A program made the position numbers and the translations under genes. Positions 27,437-35,961 of a stretch of 64,000 nucleotides of DNA are shown in pieces (the first letter of the stretch is position 1; each line of letters begins with the position of its first letter). The notes under the pieces were generated by a model. It did no database searches, was not told the origin of the DNA, and was given only the letters and a program-made list of their open reading frames with translations. This DNA comes from Rhodococcus sp. B50 (GTDB taxonomy: Bacteria > Actinomycetota > Actinomycetes > Mycobacteriales > Mycobacteriaceae). Where the stretch lies: the NCBI RefSeq assembly GCF_013602415.1, contig NZ_WPAG02000002.1, positions 3,165,480-3,229,479 on the forward strand, in the 5' to 3' direction.

Positions 27437-28984
27437 GTGAACACAACACCCGGAACCACGCCGGCCGCCCTCATCCGTGCCGTCCGCGACCACGCCGACC
27501 GGTGCGCCCTCGTCGACGGCGACATCCGATTGAGTTTCGCTCGACTGCACGAACACGTCCGGGCTTTCGCTGCCGCGCTCGTGGCGCGAGGTCTGCAACC
27601 CGGTGAGCGCGTCGCGATCTGGTCCCCGAACACCTTCCATTGGGAGGTCGCCGCACTGGGCGTGCACTGGGCGGGCGGGGTCGTCGTCCCCGTCAACACC
27701 CGGTACACCGGCAGCGAGGCAGCCGACATCGTCGAACGTGTGCAGGCCACCGCCCTCGTCGTCGCGGGCGACTTCCTCGGCTCCGACCGGTTCAGCGCTC
27801 TGCGCGAGGCCGCACCCGACCTCACCGTTCCCACGGTGATACGAATCCCGCTGGGCGGCAGCGATAAACCGGACCGTGGTGTCTTCGAGTGGGAGGATTT
27901 CCTCGGCCTCGCCACGGAGTCGTTGCTCGAGCAGGCGGACGAGCGCGCGCGATCGGTACGGCCCGACGACGTCTGCGACATCCTCTTCACCTCCGGCACG
28001 ACAGGCCGCAGCAAAGGCGTCCTGAGCGCACACCGTCAGCTGATCGGTGTCGCACAGGCCTGGGCCGAATGCGCCGCGCTGACCCCCGACGACAACTACC
28101 TGATCATCAACCCGTTCTTCCACAGCTTCGGCTACAAGGCGGGTTTCGTCGCCGCACTGCTCGCTGGCTCCACCGTCGTGCCGATGGCCGTATTCGACAC
28201 GGAGAAGGTCATGGCGATCGTCGCGCAGGAGAACATCAGCGTGCTGCCCGGCGCGCCGACGATCTACCAGAGCATCCTCGACCACCCGCGTCGCGACGAC
28301 TACGACATGTCCACTCTGCGGGTCGCCGTCACAGGCGCCGCACCGGTGCCCGTCGCCCTCGTCGAACGCATGCAGAACGAACTGAGCTTCGACGCGGTGC
28401 TCACCGCCTACGGACAGACCGAAGCCGTGGTGGCCACGATGTGCCGTATCGACGACGATCCCGTGACCGTGTCGAACTCGTCGGGTCGCGCCACCGCCGA
28501 CTTCGAGGTGCGCATCGGCGACAAGGGCGAGATCCTGCTGCGCGGTCCCAACGTGATGTTGGGATATCTCGACGACCCCGAGGCCACAGCGAAGACGATC
28601 GACGAGGACGGCTGGCTCCACACCGGCGACGTGGGCGTACTCGACGAGCGCGGTTATCTCGACATCACCGACCGTCTCAAGGACATGTACATCAGCGGGG
28701 GCTTCAACGTGTATCCCGCCGAAGTCGAGGCGGCGCTGCTGCGCCTGCCGGGAGTGCACGAGGTCGCGGTGGTCGGTGTCCCCGACGAGCGCATGGGCGA
28801 AGTCGGCAAGGCGTTCGTCGTCCCACTGGACGGACATCCGCTCACCGAGGACTCCGTGATCGCGTATGCCCGAGAGAAACTCGCCAACTTCAAAGCGCCG
28901 CGATCGGTTCGGTTCGTCGATGCGCTGCCCCGAAACCCGTCCGGCAAGGTACTGAAGAACGTTCTGCGTGAGGAGAAGTCATGA
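27437..28984 (+). CDS. fadD3: HIP-CoA synthetase FadD3
   Basis: 515 aa ANL-family ligase that activates HIP (the propionate on rings C/D) with ATP and CoA, starting its catabolism and producing the KstR2 effector. Phosphate loop ILFTSGTTGRSKGVL; HTGDVGVLDERGYLDITDRL; catalytic Lys in PRNPSGKVLKN at the C-terminus. It starts at GTG 27437, very close to the operator. It is divergent from fadE30 and overlaps the next gene by 4 bp, heading the rightward HIP operon as in M. tuberculosis. Confidence 0.95.
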   Translation: MNTTPGTTPAALIRAVRDHADRCALVDGDIRLSFARLHEHVRAFAAALVARGLQPGERVAIWSPNTFHWEVAALGVHWAGGVVVPVNTRYTGSEAADIVERVQATALVVAGDFLGSDRFSALREAAPDLTVPTVIRIPLGGSDKPDRGVFEWEDFLGLATESLLEQADERARSVRPDDVCDILFTSGTTGRSKGVLSAHRQLIGVAQAWAECAALTPDDNYLIINPFFHSFGYKAGFVAALLAGSTVVPMAVFDTEKVMAIVAQENISVLPGAPTIYQSILDHPRRDDYDMSTLRVAVTGAAPVPVALVERMQNELSFDAVLTAYGQTEAVVATMCRIDDDPVTVSNSSGRATADFEVRIGDKGEILLRGPNVMLGYLDDPEATAKTIDEDGWLHTGDVGVLDERGYLDITDRLKDMYISGGFNVYPAEVEAALLRLPGVHEVAVVGVPDERMGEVGKAFVVPLDGHPLTEDSVIAYAREKLANFKAPRSVRFVDALPRNPSGKVLKNVLREEKS

Positions 28985-29850
28985 CCGTCCCGTTCGAACC
29001 CGATGTCGTCACCTACGAGGTGCGCGACGGCGTCGCGATCGTCACTCTCAATCGACCCGATTACCGCAACGCCCAGAACTCGGTCATGACCTACGCCCTC
29101 GACGCCGCCTTCGAGAAGGCCGTCGAGGACGACGAGGTCAAGGTGATCGTGCTGGCCGGCAACGGCAAGCACTTCTCCGCCGGCCACGATCTGGGCACCC
29201 CCGGCCGCGACCACCACGTGCATTACGACAACAAGGCCGTCATGTGGTGGGACCACGTCGACAAAGAAGGCGGCGACCAGCGTTACGCCCGGGAGATGGA
29301 GGTGTACCTGGGGATGTGCCGTCGCTGGCGTGAGATCCCCAAGCCCACTATCGCCTCGGTGCAGGGTGCCTGCATCGCCGGCGGCCTGATGCTCGCGTGG
29401 GTGTGCGACCTCATCGTCGCCTCCGAGGACGCCTTCTTCTCCGACCCCGTCGTGCGCATGGGCATCCCCGGCGTCGAGTACTTCGCCCACCCGTGGGTCC
29501 TCGGCACCCGCTTCGCGAAGGAGATCCTCTACACCGGCGACCGGTTCTCGGCGCAGCGCGCGTACGAGGTGGGCATGGTCAACCGGGTCGTCCCGCGCGA
29601 CGAGCTCGAGTCCGAGACCCTCGCTCTCGCCGCCCGCATCGCGGAGATGCCCCGCTTCGGTCTCGCACTCACCAAGCGCGCCGTCAACCAGTGCGAGGAC
29701 CAGATGGGTATGCGCAACGGTATGGACTCGGTGTTCGGCCTGCACCACTTCGCCCATGCGCACAACGCCGAGGTCGGCACCGACTCCCTCGGTGGCATGA
29801 ACGCCAAGTCGATGGCTGCGAGCGCGCGTCCGGCAGAAGGAGCGAAGTAG
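28981..29850 (+). CDS. Enoyl-CoA hydratase in the HIP operon
   Basis: 289 aa crotonase. The oxyanion segments are KHFSAGHDLGTPG and QGACIAGGLMLAWVCDL; VRMGIPGVEYFAHPWVLGTR holds the region of the second catalytic acid. It is coupled by overlap to both fadD3 and fadE31. In M. tuberculosis, as I recall, fadD3 is followed directly by fadE31, so this is an extra member of the operon. Hydration of a 2-enoyl intermediate of HIP-CoA or of a later ring product is the natural inference. It resembles EchA13-type proteins, but I do not assign a symbol. Confidence 0.9.
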   Translation: MTVPFEPDVVTYEVRDGVAIVTLNRPDYRNAQNSVMTYALDAAFEKAVEDDEVKVIVLAGNGKHFSAGHDLGTPGRDHHVHYDNKAVMWWDHVDKEGGDQRYAREMEVYLGMCRRWREIPKPTIASVQGACIAGGLMLAWVCDLIVASEDAFFSDPVVRMGIPGVEYFAHPWVLGTRFAKEILYTGDRFSAQRAYEVGMVNRVVPRDELESETLALAARIAEMPRFGLALTKRAVNQCEDQMGMRNGMDSVFGLHHFAHAHNAEVGTDSLGGMNAKSMAASARPAEGAK

Positions 29851-31010
29851 TGGATCTGCAACTCGACGACGCCACCCTCGCGTTCCGCGACGAGGTGCGC
29901 GCCTTTCTCACCGAGAACGTGCCGAAGACCCCGCTGAAGTCGATGGACACGGCCGAGGGCTTCGAAGAACACCGGCAGTGGGAGCGAACCCTCGCCGACG
30001 CTCGCCTGTCGGTCGTCTCCTGGCCCGAGAACCTCGGTGGCCGCGACGCGACCCTCGAACAGTGGGTCGTGTTCGAGGAGGAGTACTACCGCGCCGGCGC
30101 TCCCGGCCGTGTGAGCCAGAACGGCATCTTCCTGCTCGCGCCCACCCTGTTCGAGCACGCGCATCCCGAGCAGCTCGCCCGCATCATGCCGCGCATGGCC
30201 CGCGCCGACGACATCTGGGCCCAGGCCTGGTCGGAGCCGGAGTCGGGTTCGGACCTCGCGTCGCTGCGCTCGACCGCCACGAAGGTCGACGGTGGGTGGC
30301 TGCTCAACGGCCAGAAGACGTGGAGCTCACGCGCGTCCTACGCCGACATGGGCTTCGGTCTGTTCCGTTCCGATCCGGATGCCCAGCGACACAAGGGCAT
30401 CACCTACTTCATGTTCGATCTGCGTGCCGAGGGCGTCACCGTGCGTCCCATCCCGCAGCTCGACGGTGAGCCGGGATTCGCCGAGATCTTCCTCGAGGAC
30501 GTCTTCGTCCCCGACGACCCGGAGCGTCCCGGTGAATCCGGGGTGATCGGTGCCGTGAACGAGGGGTGGCGGGTCGCGATGAGCACCGCCTCCAACGAGC
30601 GCGGTCTGTCGCTGCGTGCACCGGGCCGCTTCCTGGCGACCACCGACCGGTTGCTGCGCGCCTACCGCGACTCCGATCTCCACGGCGACACCGCGCTGCG
30701 CAACCGCGTCGCCGACGCGTGGATCGGCGCTCGTGCCTACGAGCTGTCGACCTGGGCGACCGTCACGCGACTGACCTCGGGCGGGCAGCTCGGCGCCGAA
30801 TCGTCGATCAACAAGGTGTTCTGGTCCGAATGGGACATCGCCGCACACGAGACGGCACTCGACCTGCAGGGCGCGGACGCCGAGCTCGTCGACGGCTGGA
30901 CCGACGGCTATCTGTTCTCGCTGTCGGGCCCGATCTACGCCGGTACCAACGAAATCCAGAAGAACGTCATCGCCGAGCGGCTGCTCGGCCTTCCGAGGGG
31001 TGACCGATGA
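29850..31010 (+). CDS. fadE31: Acyl-CoA dehydrogenase FadE31
   Basis: 386 aa. QAWSEPESGSDLASLRSTA is the FAD loop; WLLNGQKTWSSRASYADMG and the C-terminal YAGTNEIQKNVIAERLLGLP are family signatures. GTG 29850 shares a base with the preceding TAG stop. FadE31 forms heteromeric dehydrogenases with FadE32 or FadE33, acting late in steroid ring degradation. The next two genes encode those partners with 4-bp overlaps, as expected for a multi-subunit enzyme. Confidence 0.93.
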   Translation: MDLQLDDATLAFRDEVRAFLTENVPKTPLKSMDTAEGFEEHRQWERTLADARLSVVSWPENLGGRDATLEQWVVFEEEYYRAGAPGRVSQNGIFLLAPTLFEHAHPEQLARIMPRMARADDIWAQAWSEPESGSDLASLRSTATKVDGGWLLNGQKTWSSRASYADMGFGLFRSDPDAQRHKGITYFMFDLRAEGVTVRPIPQLDGEPGFAEIFLEDVFVPDDPERPGESGVIGAVNEGWRVAMSTASNERGLSLRAPGRFLATTDRLLRAYRDSDLHGDTALRNRVADAWIGARAYELSTWATVTRLTSGGQLGAESSINKVFWSEWDIAAHETALDLQGADAELVDGWTDGYLFSLSGPIYAGTNEIQKNVIAERLLGLPRGDR

Positions 31011-31978
31011 GATTCTCACTCGACGAGTCCCACGAGGACTTCGCGTCCAGTATCGACGCCCTGCTCACCAAGTCGGACATGCCGCAGGTGATCCGCGCAT
31101 GGAACAGTGGTGACACGGCCCCCGGCCTGCAGGTCTGGGAGCGGTTGGCCGAGACCGGTGTCAACGGTCTGCTCGTCGCCGAGGACCACGACGGTCTCGG
31201 CGCCGACGCCGTCGACCTCGTCGTCGCCGTCGAACAGCTCGGCCGGCACGCCGTGCCCGGACCGGTGGTCGAAACCGTGGCGGTGGCGCCGGTTCTGCTC
31301 GCCGCCGTCGCGCCCGAGCGCCTCGGCCCGCTGGCCGCCGGTTCGCTCGCCACCGTCGCGATGCTCCCCCACGTGCCCTACGCCGTGGACACGCACGTCG
31401 CGGCTCTCGCCCTGCACGTCGCCGACGGCACCGTCTCGGTGGGCACCCCCGGCGAGTCGCGCGCGTCGGTCGACAGGTCACGGACGCTCACCTCGCTCAC
31501 CCCGGCCGAGACGCTCGGATCCATCGATATCGCAGCCGCTTTCGACATCGGTGTCCTCGCCTCCGCCGCGCAGCTCCAGGGACTGGGCCGCACGCTGCTC
31601 GACACCACCGTCGAGTACGCCCAGCAACGCAAGCAGTTCGGCCGCGCGATCGGTTCGTTCCAGGCGATCAAGCACCACCTCGCGGAGGTGGCGGTCGCGC
31701 TGGAGATGGCGCGCCCGCTCCTGCACGGCGCCGCTCTGGCGGTGCGCGCCGGCCTGCCGACCGCCGCACGGGACGTCTCGGCCGCGAAGGTCGCGTGCGG
31801 GAACGCCGCCCATCTCGCCGCGCGTACGGCCCTGCAGGTGCACGGTGCGATCGGCTACACCCAGGAATACGATCTGTCGCTGTGGATCACGAAGGTCCGC
31901 GCGCTCGTCACCGCATGGGGCACCCCCGACGAGCACCGGGCCCGGGTGGTCGCAGCTCTGGAGAGCGAGGCATCATGA
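31007..31978 (+). CDS. fadE32: Acyl-CoA dehydrogenase FadE32
   Basis: 323 aa, shorter than a full acyl-CoA dehydrogenase, with a weak middle beta domain and a better conserved C-terminal helical bundle (EYAQQRKQFGRAIGSFQAIKHHLAEV and LQVHGAIGYTQEYDLSLW). This matches the beta-type subunits that pair with FadE31 in heterotetramers with a reduced number of FAD sites. ATGA overlaps on both sides couple it to fadE31 and fadE33. Confidence 0.92.
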   Translation: MRFSLDESHEDFASSIDALLTKSDMPQVIRAWNSGDTAPGLQVWERLAETGVNGLLVAEDHDGLGADAVDLVVAVEQLGRHAVPGPVVETVAVAPVLLAAVAPERLGPLAAGSLATVAMLPHVPYAVDTHVAALALHVADGTVSVGTPGESRASVDRSRTLTSLTPAETLGSIDIAAAFDIGVLASAAQLQGLGRTLLDTTVEYAQQRKQFGRAIGSFQAIKHHLAEVAVALEMARPLLHGAALAVRAGLPTAARDVSAAKVACGNAAHLAARTALQVHGAIGYTQEYDLSLWITKVRALVTAWGTPDEHRARVVAALESEAS

Positions 31979-33024
31979 CGTTCGAGACGGAAGAGCGTGC
32001 CGCACTGAGGGAATCGGTGCGTACCCTGCTCGCCAAGCATTCCGATTCGGCTGCCGTCCGGCGCGCGATCACCACCGACAGCGGGTACGACGACGACCTG
32101 TGGACGATGCTCGTCGAACAGATCGGGGTCGCGGCCCTCGCCGTCCCGGAGGAATACGACGGTGTGGGTGCCTCGTGGGTCGAAACCCACGTGGTGCTCG
32201 AAGAGCTCGGCCGCACGCTCACACCGTCGCCGTTCCTCGGGTCGGCGGTGCTCGCAGCGCAGGCCGTGCTGTTGTCCGGTGACGCCGACGCGGCGGCGCG
32301 CCTGCTCCCCGGCCTCGCGGCCGGCGAGGTCGTCGCGGTGTGCTGGGCGTCGGCCACCGGATGGCAACATCCCGGCGTGAGCACCGATGGGGACGTGCTG
32401 ACCGGGACCGCGCACTACGTGCTCGGGGGTGACACCGCATCGACCCTGCTCGTCCTCGCGGCCGACGACGACTCGGTGGCCCTGTTCGAGGTGGACCCGG
32501 ACACCGACGGGGTGACACGCCGCCGTGTTCCCACGATGGATCCCACGCGTGCGCTCGCGGAGGTGTCGTTCTCCGCGGTGACCGGTCGCCGCCTGTCGTC
32601 GTCCGACGATCTCGTCGACCGGCTGCGGGCATCCGCCTCGATCGCCCTGTCCGCCGAGCAGGTCGGCGCTGCGCAAGCGGTACTCGACCTGACCGTCGAG
32701 TACACGAAGAACCGCAAGCAGTTCGGACGCGTCATCGGCTCGTTCCAGGCGCTCAAGCACCGCATGGCCGACATGTACGCACTGGTGGAGACCGCACGTT
32801 CGATGTCGTATGCGGCTGCACTGTCGCAGGATCCGCAGGACGCGTACGCCGCGAAGATCTACTGCTCGGAGGCCTTCCAGCAGGTCGCGTCGGAGGCCGT
32901 GCAGCTCCACGGCGGGATCGCGATCACGTGGGAACACGACGCGCAGCTGTTCTTCAAGCGCGCGCACGGCAGCGCCCAGTTGTTCGGGCAACCTCGCGAA
33001 TACCTGGGCGCAGTCTCGGCCTGA
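31975..33024 (+). CDS. fadE33: Acyl-CoA dehydrogenase FadE33
   Basis: 349 aa paralogue of FadE32. The C-terminal bundle motifs are EYTKNRKQFGRVIGSFQALK and VQLHGGIAITWEHDAQLFFK. It starts at ATG 31975, overlapping the fadE32 stop. Expected to form a heteromer with FadE31 and act on a CoA thioester derived from the last ring. Last obvious HIP gene of the rightward operon; a GGAAGGAG site and a different type of gene follow. Confidence 0.92.
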   Translation: MTFETEERAALRESVRTLLAKHSDSAAVRRAITTDSGYDDDLWTMLVEQIGVAALAVPEEYDGVGASWVETHVVLEELGRTLTPSPFLGSAVLAAQAVLLSGDADAAARLLPGLAAGEVVAVCWASATGWQHPGVSTDGDVLTGTAHYVLGGDTASTLLVLAADDDSVALFEVDPDTDGVTRRRVPTMDPTRALAEVSFSAVTGRRLSSSDDLVDRLRASASIALSAEQVGAAQAVLDLTVEYTKNRKQFGRVIGSFQALKHRMADMYALVETARSMSYAAALSQDPQDAYAAKIYCSEAFQQVASEAVQLHGGIAITWEHDAQLFFKRAHGSAQLFGQPREYLGAVSA

Positions 33025-33062
33025 GCAATATCGTCGGCGGCGATCCCTGCGGAAGGAGATAC

Positions 33063-33464
33063 ATGAGAATCCGATACGCGAGTGCCGCCGCCGTCCTGTC
33101 CGCCGCTGCGATCACCCTGACCACGCCGGGCGTGGCCGGGGCCGCAGCGACCGCGGAGGTCGTCCCGGGACGCACCCGGATCATGGTGACCGTGCACGGT
33201 GTGCCGGTGCATCCGGAAAGCTGCCGGGTCGACCCCGACGCGAACGGGAATACCCGGAGCCTGCCGGTGGAACCGTCGGGGACGATGGTCGCGCACTTCG
33301 TCGACCCCGGTCCCCGGCGGGTCCTGGTCTGGTGTCCCGATGGAGGCATCATCTACGACCGCATCGTCGACGTCCGGCCCTCCGACCCCATCGCCGATGC
33401 CGCCGACATCGTCTTCCGCACCGCCGGGAGCAGCGACCGCGTCACCGACCCGACCATGCGGTAG
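33063..33464 (+). CDS. Small secreted protein of unknown function
   Basis: 133 aa. A clear signal peptide (positively charged MRIRYASAAAVLSAAAIT, hydrophobic core, cleavage near VAGAAA-TA) predicts export. The mature part is about 105 aa with two Cys (in HPESCRVDP and VLVWCPDGG) that could form one disulfide, in a likely small beta fold. A strong GGAAGGAG ribosome site sits 4 bp before ATG 33063, 38 bp after fadE33, so it could be cotranscribed with the HIP operon. I do not recognise a family. Confidence 0.75.
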   Translation: MRIRYASAAAVLSAAAITLTTPGVAGAAATAEVVPGRTRIMVTVHGVPVHPESCRVDPDANGNTRSLPVEPSGTMVAHFVDPGPRRVLVWCPDGGIIYDRIVDVRPSDPIADAADIVFRTAGSSDRVTDPTMR

Positions 33465-33559
33465 TGGCCACCTCGAGTCCTCGGCAGCCGCGGTCCGGAG
33501 AACACCCGATCGTCCGGGATTGCTCGCGCCCGTCGCGGAGGCTCGCTAACGTCGGAAAG

Positions 33560-34435
33560 ATGACACCTTCCACGATCACGCTGAATTCCGGAACGACGAT
33601 CCCTCAGCTGGGCCTGGGTGTCTGGCAGGCCACCAACGACGAGACCGAACGCGCGGTCCGATACGCGATCGACGAGGCCGGCTACCGGCACATCGACACA
33701 GCTGCGGCCTACGGCAACGAGGAAGGCGTCGGCCGCGCGCTCGCCGCGTCGTCGGTGCCGCGCGAGGACATCTTCGTCACCACGAAGCTGTGGAACTCGG
33801 ATCAGGGTTACGAGCCGGCACTGAAGGCCTTCGACACGAGCCTGAAGAAGCTGGGCACCGACTACGTCGACCTGTATCTCATCCATTGGCCGCTGCAGGA
33901 CCGCGACCGGATCCTGCGCACCTGGGATGCGCTCGAGAAGATCGCCGAATCAGGTCGCGCGAAGGCGGTCGGGGTGTGCAACTTCGAACCGCACCACCTG
34001 CAATTGCTGGTCGATCGTGGTGGTCTCCTCCCGGCGGTGGACCAGGTGGAGTTGCATCCGCATCTACCGCAGCAGGATATCCGCCGATTCGCGTCCGAAC
34101 ACGGCATTGCCGTGGAGTCGTGGAGTCCACTCGGGGGCACGAGCAATTCGGGCTGGGGTCCGAACTCGAAGCCGAACACCCTGCTCGTCGACCCGATCGT
34201 CACCCGCATCGCCGACCGCCACAGCAAGTCGGCCGCGCAGGTGCTCATCCGCTGGCATCTGCAGAACGGGCTCATCGTCATCCCGAAGTCGGTGCACGAG
34301 CAGCGCATCTCCCAGAACATCGACGTCTTCGACTTCGAACTCGACGAACTCGACCTCAGCGAACTCGACACCCTCGACGACGGCACCAGAGTGGGGGCGC
34401 ATCCCGACGAGATGAACATCGGCGCACCCGCCTGA
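33560..34435 (+). CDS. Aldo/keto reductase
   Basis: 291 aa NADPH-dependent (beta/alpha)8 reductase of the AKR5/2,5-diketo-gluconate reductase type. Tetrad region: Asp and Tyr in YRHIDTAAAYGNE, Lys in VTTKLW, His in YLIHWPLQ. The C-terminal cofactor site is LIVIPKSVHEQRISQNIDVF. Substrates of such enzymes are diverse aldehydes and ketones. Its own promoter must lie in the 95 bp upstream, where no special signal was seen. Confidence 0.93.
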   Translation: MTPSTITLNSGTTIPQLGLGVWQATNDETERAVRYAIDEAGYRHIDTAAAYGNEEGVGRALAASSVPREDIFVTTKLWNSDQGYEPALKAFDTSLKKLGTDYVDLYLIHWPLQDRDRILRTWDALEKIAESGRAKAVGVCNFEPHHLQLLVDRGGLLPAVDQVELHPHLPQQDIRRFASEHGIAVESWSPLGGTSNSGWGPNSKPNTLLVDPIVTRIADRHSKSAAQVLIRWHLQNGLIVIPKSVHEQRISQNIDVFDFELDELDLSELDTLDDGTRVGAHPDEMNIGAPA

Positions 34436-34452
34436 TCCCTTCCCTCCGGAAC

Positions 34453-34466
34453 TGGAACGTGTTCTC
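34453..34466. promoter_or_regulatory. KstR-like box upstream of the acetoacetate decarboxylase-family gene
   Basis: TGGAACGTGTTCTC matches the KstR pattern TnnAACnnGTTnnA at every fixed base except the last. The core GAACGTGTTC is palindromic. It lies 40 bp before the ATG of the decarboxylase-family gene, the same distance class as the KstR box before kshA. Confidence 0.5.
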
Positions 34467-34505
34467 ATTGCTGGGGTACGCACGTCCGACTTCCGGAAGG
34501 CAGCG

Positions 34506-35243
34506 ATGAGCGAGACGACGACGCATCTGGTCCTGGGCAGACCGGTCACGATGCCCGTGCAGGTCCGGACCGCCACGGCGTTCATGGGGATGTTCTCCGT
34601 ACCCGTGCGCCCCGCACAGGAACTCGTCGCCCACACCGGGCTCGAGATCCTGCAGTACCGGCCGGGCCACGGGATCTGCACCCTCGTCTTCGTGGACTAC
34701 GTCGACGGGGATCTCGGCCCCTACAACGAGTTCGGAGTGTGCTTCCTCGTCCGCGACCATCGCAAGGGCGGAGACGGCATCATCGGAGACTGGCGGAGTC
34801 TTCTCGGCGGGCAGGCAGGTGCATTCATCCACCACCTGCCCGTCGACGGGGATTTCACCCTCGCGGCCGGACGCGGCATCTGGGGCTTCCCCAAGACTCT
34901 CGCCGACTTCGACGCCGACCACGACAGCAGCACCAGACGCGGTTCGGTCTCCGCGGACGGAGCACTGATCGCCGAGTTGACCGTGGCGCCCGGAATTCGC
35001 GTCCCCGGCAAGGGTCTCGCCGCATCGCTCGCCGCGTATTCACACATCGACGGCGTCACCCGATGCACGACCTGGGAGATGAACCCGAGCGGGGTGCGTA
35101 CCCGGCTCGGCGGCGCGACCCTGCAGTTGGGTATGCATCCGATCGCCGAGGAACTGCGGTCGCTCGGCCTTCCTCGACGCGCACTCGCCTCGTCGTCGAT
35201 CCCCGCCCTGCGGATGACCTTCGGGGACGCGACCGTCGTCTGA
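34506..35243 (+). CDS. Acetoacetate decarboxylase-family protein
   Basis: 245 aa. ADC fold, with the Schiff-base Lys candidate in GIWGFPKTLADFD. Family members include acetoacetate decarboxylase and many proteins of unknown reaction acting on beta-keto acids or polyketide-like substrates. A KstR-like palindrome lies 40 bp before the ATG, hinting at steroid control, and the aldo/keto reductase gene is just upstream. No other steroid gene is adjacent, so the function is open. Confidence 0.85.
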   Translation: MSETTTHLVLGRPVTMPVQVRTATAFMGMFSVPVRPAQELVAHTGLEILQYRPGHGICTLVFVDYVDGDLGPYNEFGVCFLVRDHRKGGDGIIGDWRSLLGGQAGAFIHHLPVDGDFTLAAGRGIWGFPKTLADFDADHDSSTRRGSVSADGALIAELTVAPGIRVPGKGLAASLAAYSHIDGVTRCTTWEMNPSGVRTRLGGATLQLGMHPIAEELRSLGLPRRALASSSIPALRMTFGDATVV

Positions 35244-35254
35244 CGACCACGCGC

Positions 35255-35878
35255 TCAGGCGAGCGCACCCGTCACGGCGAGAACGATCACCGCCACACCC
35301 AGCAGGGTGTCGAGCACGCCGCAGAACTCCGCGAGCGAGCGAGCGACCACGGTGTTCCGCCGGAAGTGGACATGGTCCCACGCGGCGTGGCCCAGCAGCC
35401 CGAGTCCGACGATCACTCCGGCCGGGACGGGAGCGAGCATCGTCGTGGCCACCGCGACGGCACCGAATCCGAGCATGGCCACTGCCGACGGCCCGATGAG
35501 CATCGCCCGGCCGGCCGGAGTGCGCGCCGGCCCGTAGACGGCGCCGACGGCACCCAGAGCGACCATCAGCACGGTGACCGGCACCGGCACGCCGAAGGCG
35601 ACGACGGCAACCTTGCCGACCCCGATCAACAGGACGGCGCCGAGGAACAACGGCCAGGCCGCACTGCGACGGCCCAGTACAGCCGCACCGAGATAGACGA
35701 GCGCTGCGCCGGTCAGGATCGCCGGGAAGTCGGTGCCACCGTCGGCAAGAACGAACGCGGCGAGGGCAACCGCGACGAGGCTGGGCCACCTGCGCAGCAC
35801 CCCTCGTAGCAGCGCTTTCGGGCCGACGCCGGCCGCAGGTCGATCGACTGGGAGGGTGGTGATGCCGGAACTTGTCAT
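35255..35878 (-). CDS. Integral membrane protein, TetR-controlled
   Basis: 207 aa with about six hydrophobic helices (for example SLVAVALAAFVLADG, VTVLMVALGAVGAVYG, VIVGLGLLGHAAWDHVHF). The motif GLLGHAAWDHVHFRRNTVV is its only polar conserved-looking stretch and may hold a His-based site. It starts at ATG 35878 and is divergent from a TetR gene with twin operators between them, so it is probably the regulated target. I do not recognise a characterised transporter or enzyme. Confidence 0.78.
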   Translation of the reverse strand: MTSSGITTLPVDRPAAGVGPKALLRGVLRRWPSLVAVALAAFVLADGGTDFPAILTGAALVYLGAAVLGRRSAAWPLFLGAVLLIGVGKVAVVAFGVPVPVTVLMVALGAVGAVYGPARTPAGRAMLIGPSAVAMLGFGAVAVATTMLAPVPAGVIVGLGLLGHAAWDHVHFRRNTVVARSLAEFCGVLDTLLGVAVIVLAVTGALA

Positions 35879-35895
35879 GGCGATCCGCCTAAGTT

Positions 35896-35909
35896 GAACA
35901 GTAATGTTC
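35896..35909. promoter_or_regulatory. TetR operator copy 1
   Basis: GAACAGTAATGTTC: a perfect 5-bp inverted repeat with a 4-nt spacer, 17 bp before the membrane-protein ATG. It is one of two copies in the 83-bp divergent region. Centre-to-centre distance to copy 2 is 36 bp. Confidence 0.75.
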
Positions 35910-35931
35910 GATTTGTCGATCAGCGTAACCT

Positions 35932-35945
35932 GAACACCAGTGTTC
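35932..35945. promoter_or_regulatory. TetR operator copy 2
   Basis: GAACACCAGTGTTC: same arms and spacer length as copy 1 with a different spacer. It ends 16 bp before the TetR GTG, so binding would repress the regulator itself. Confidence 0.75.
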
Positions 35946-35961
35946 GACAAGAGGAGGATCC

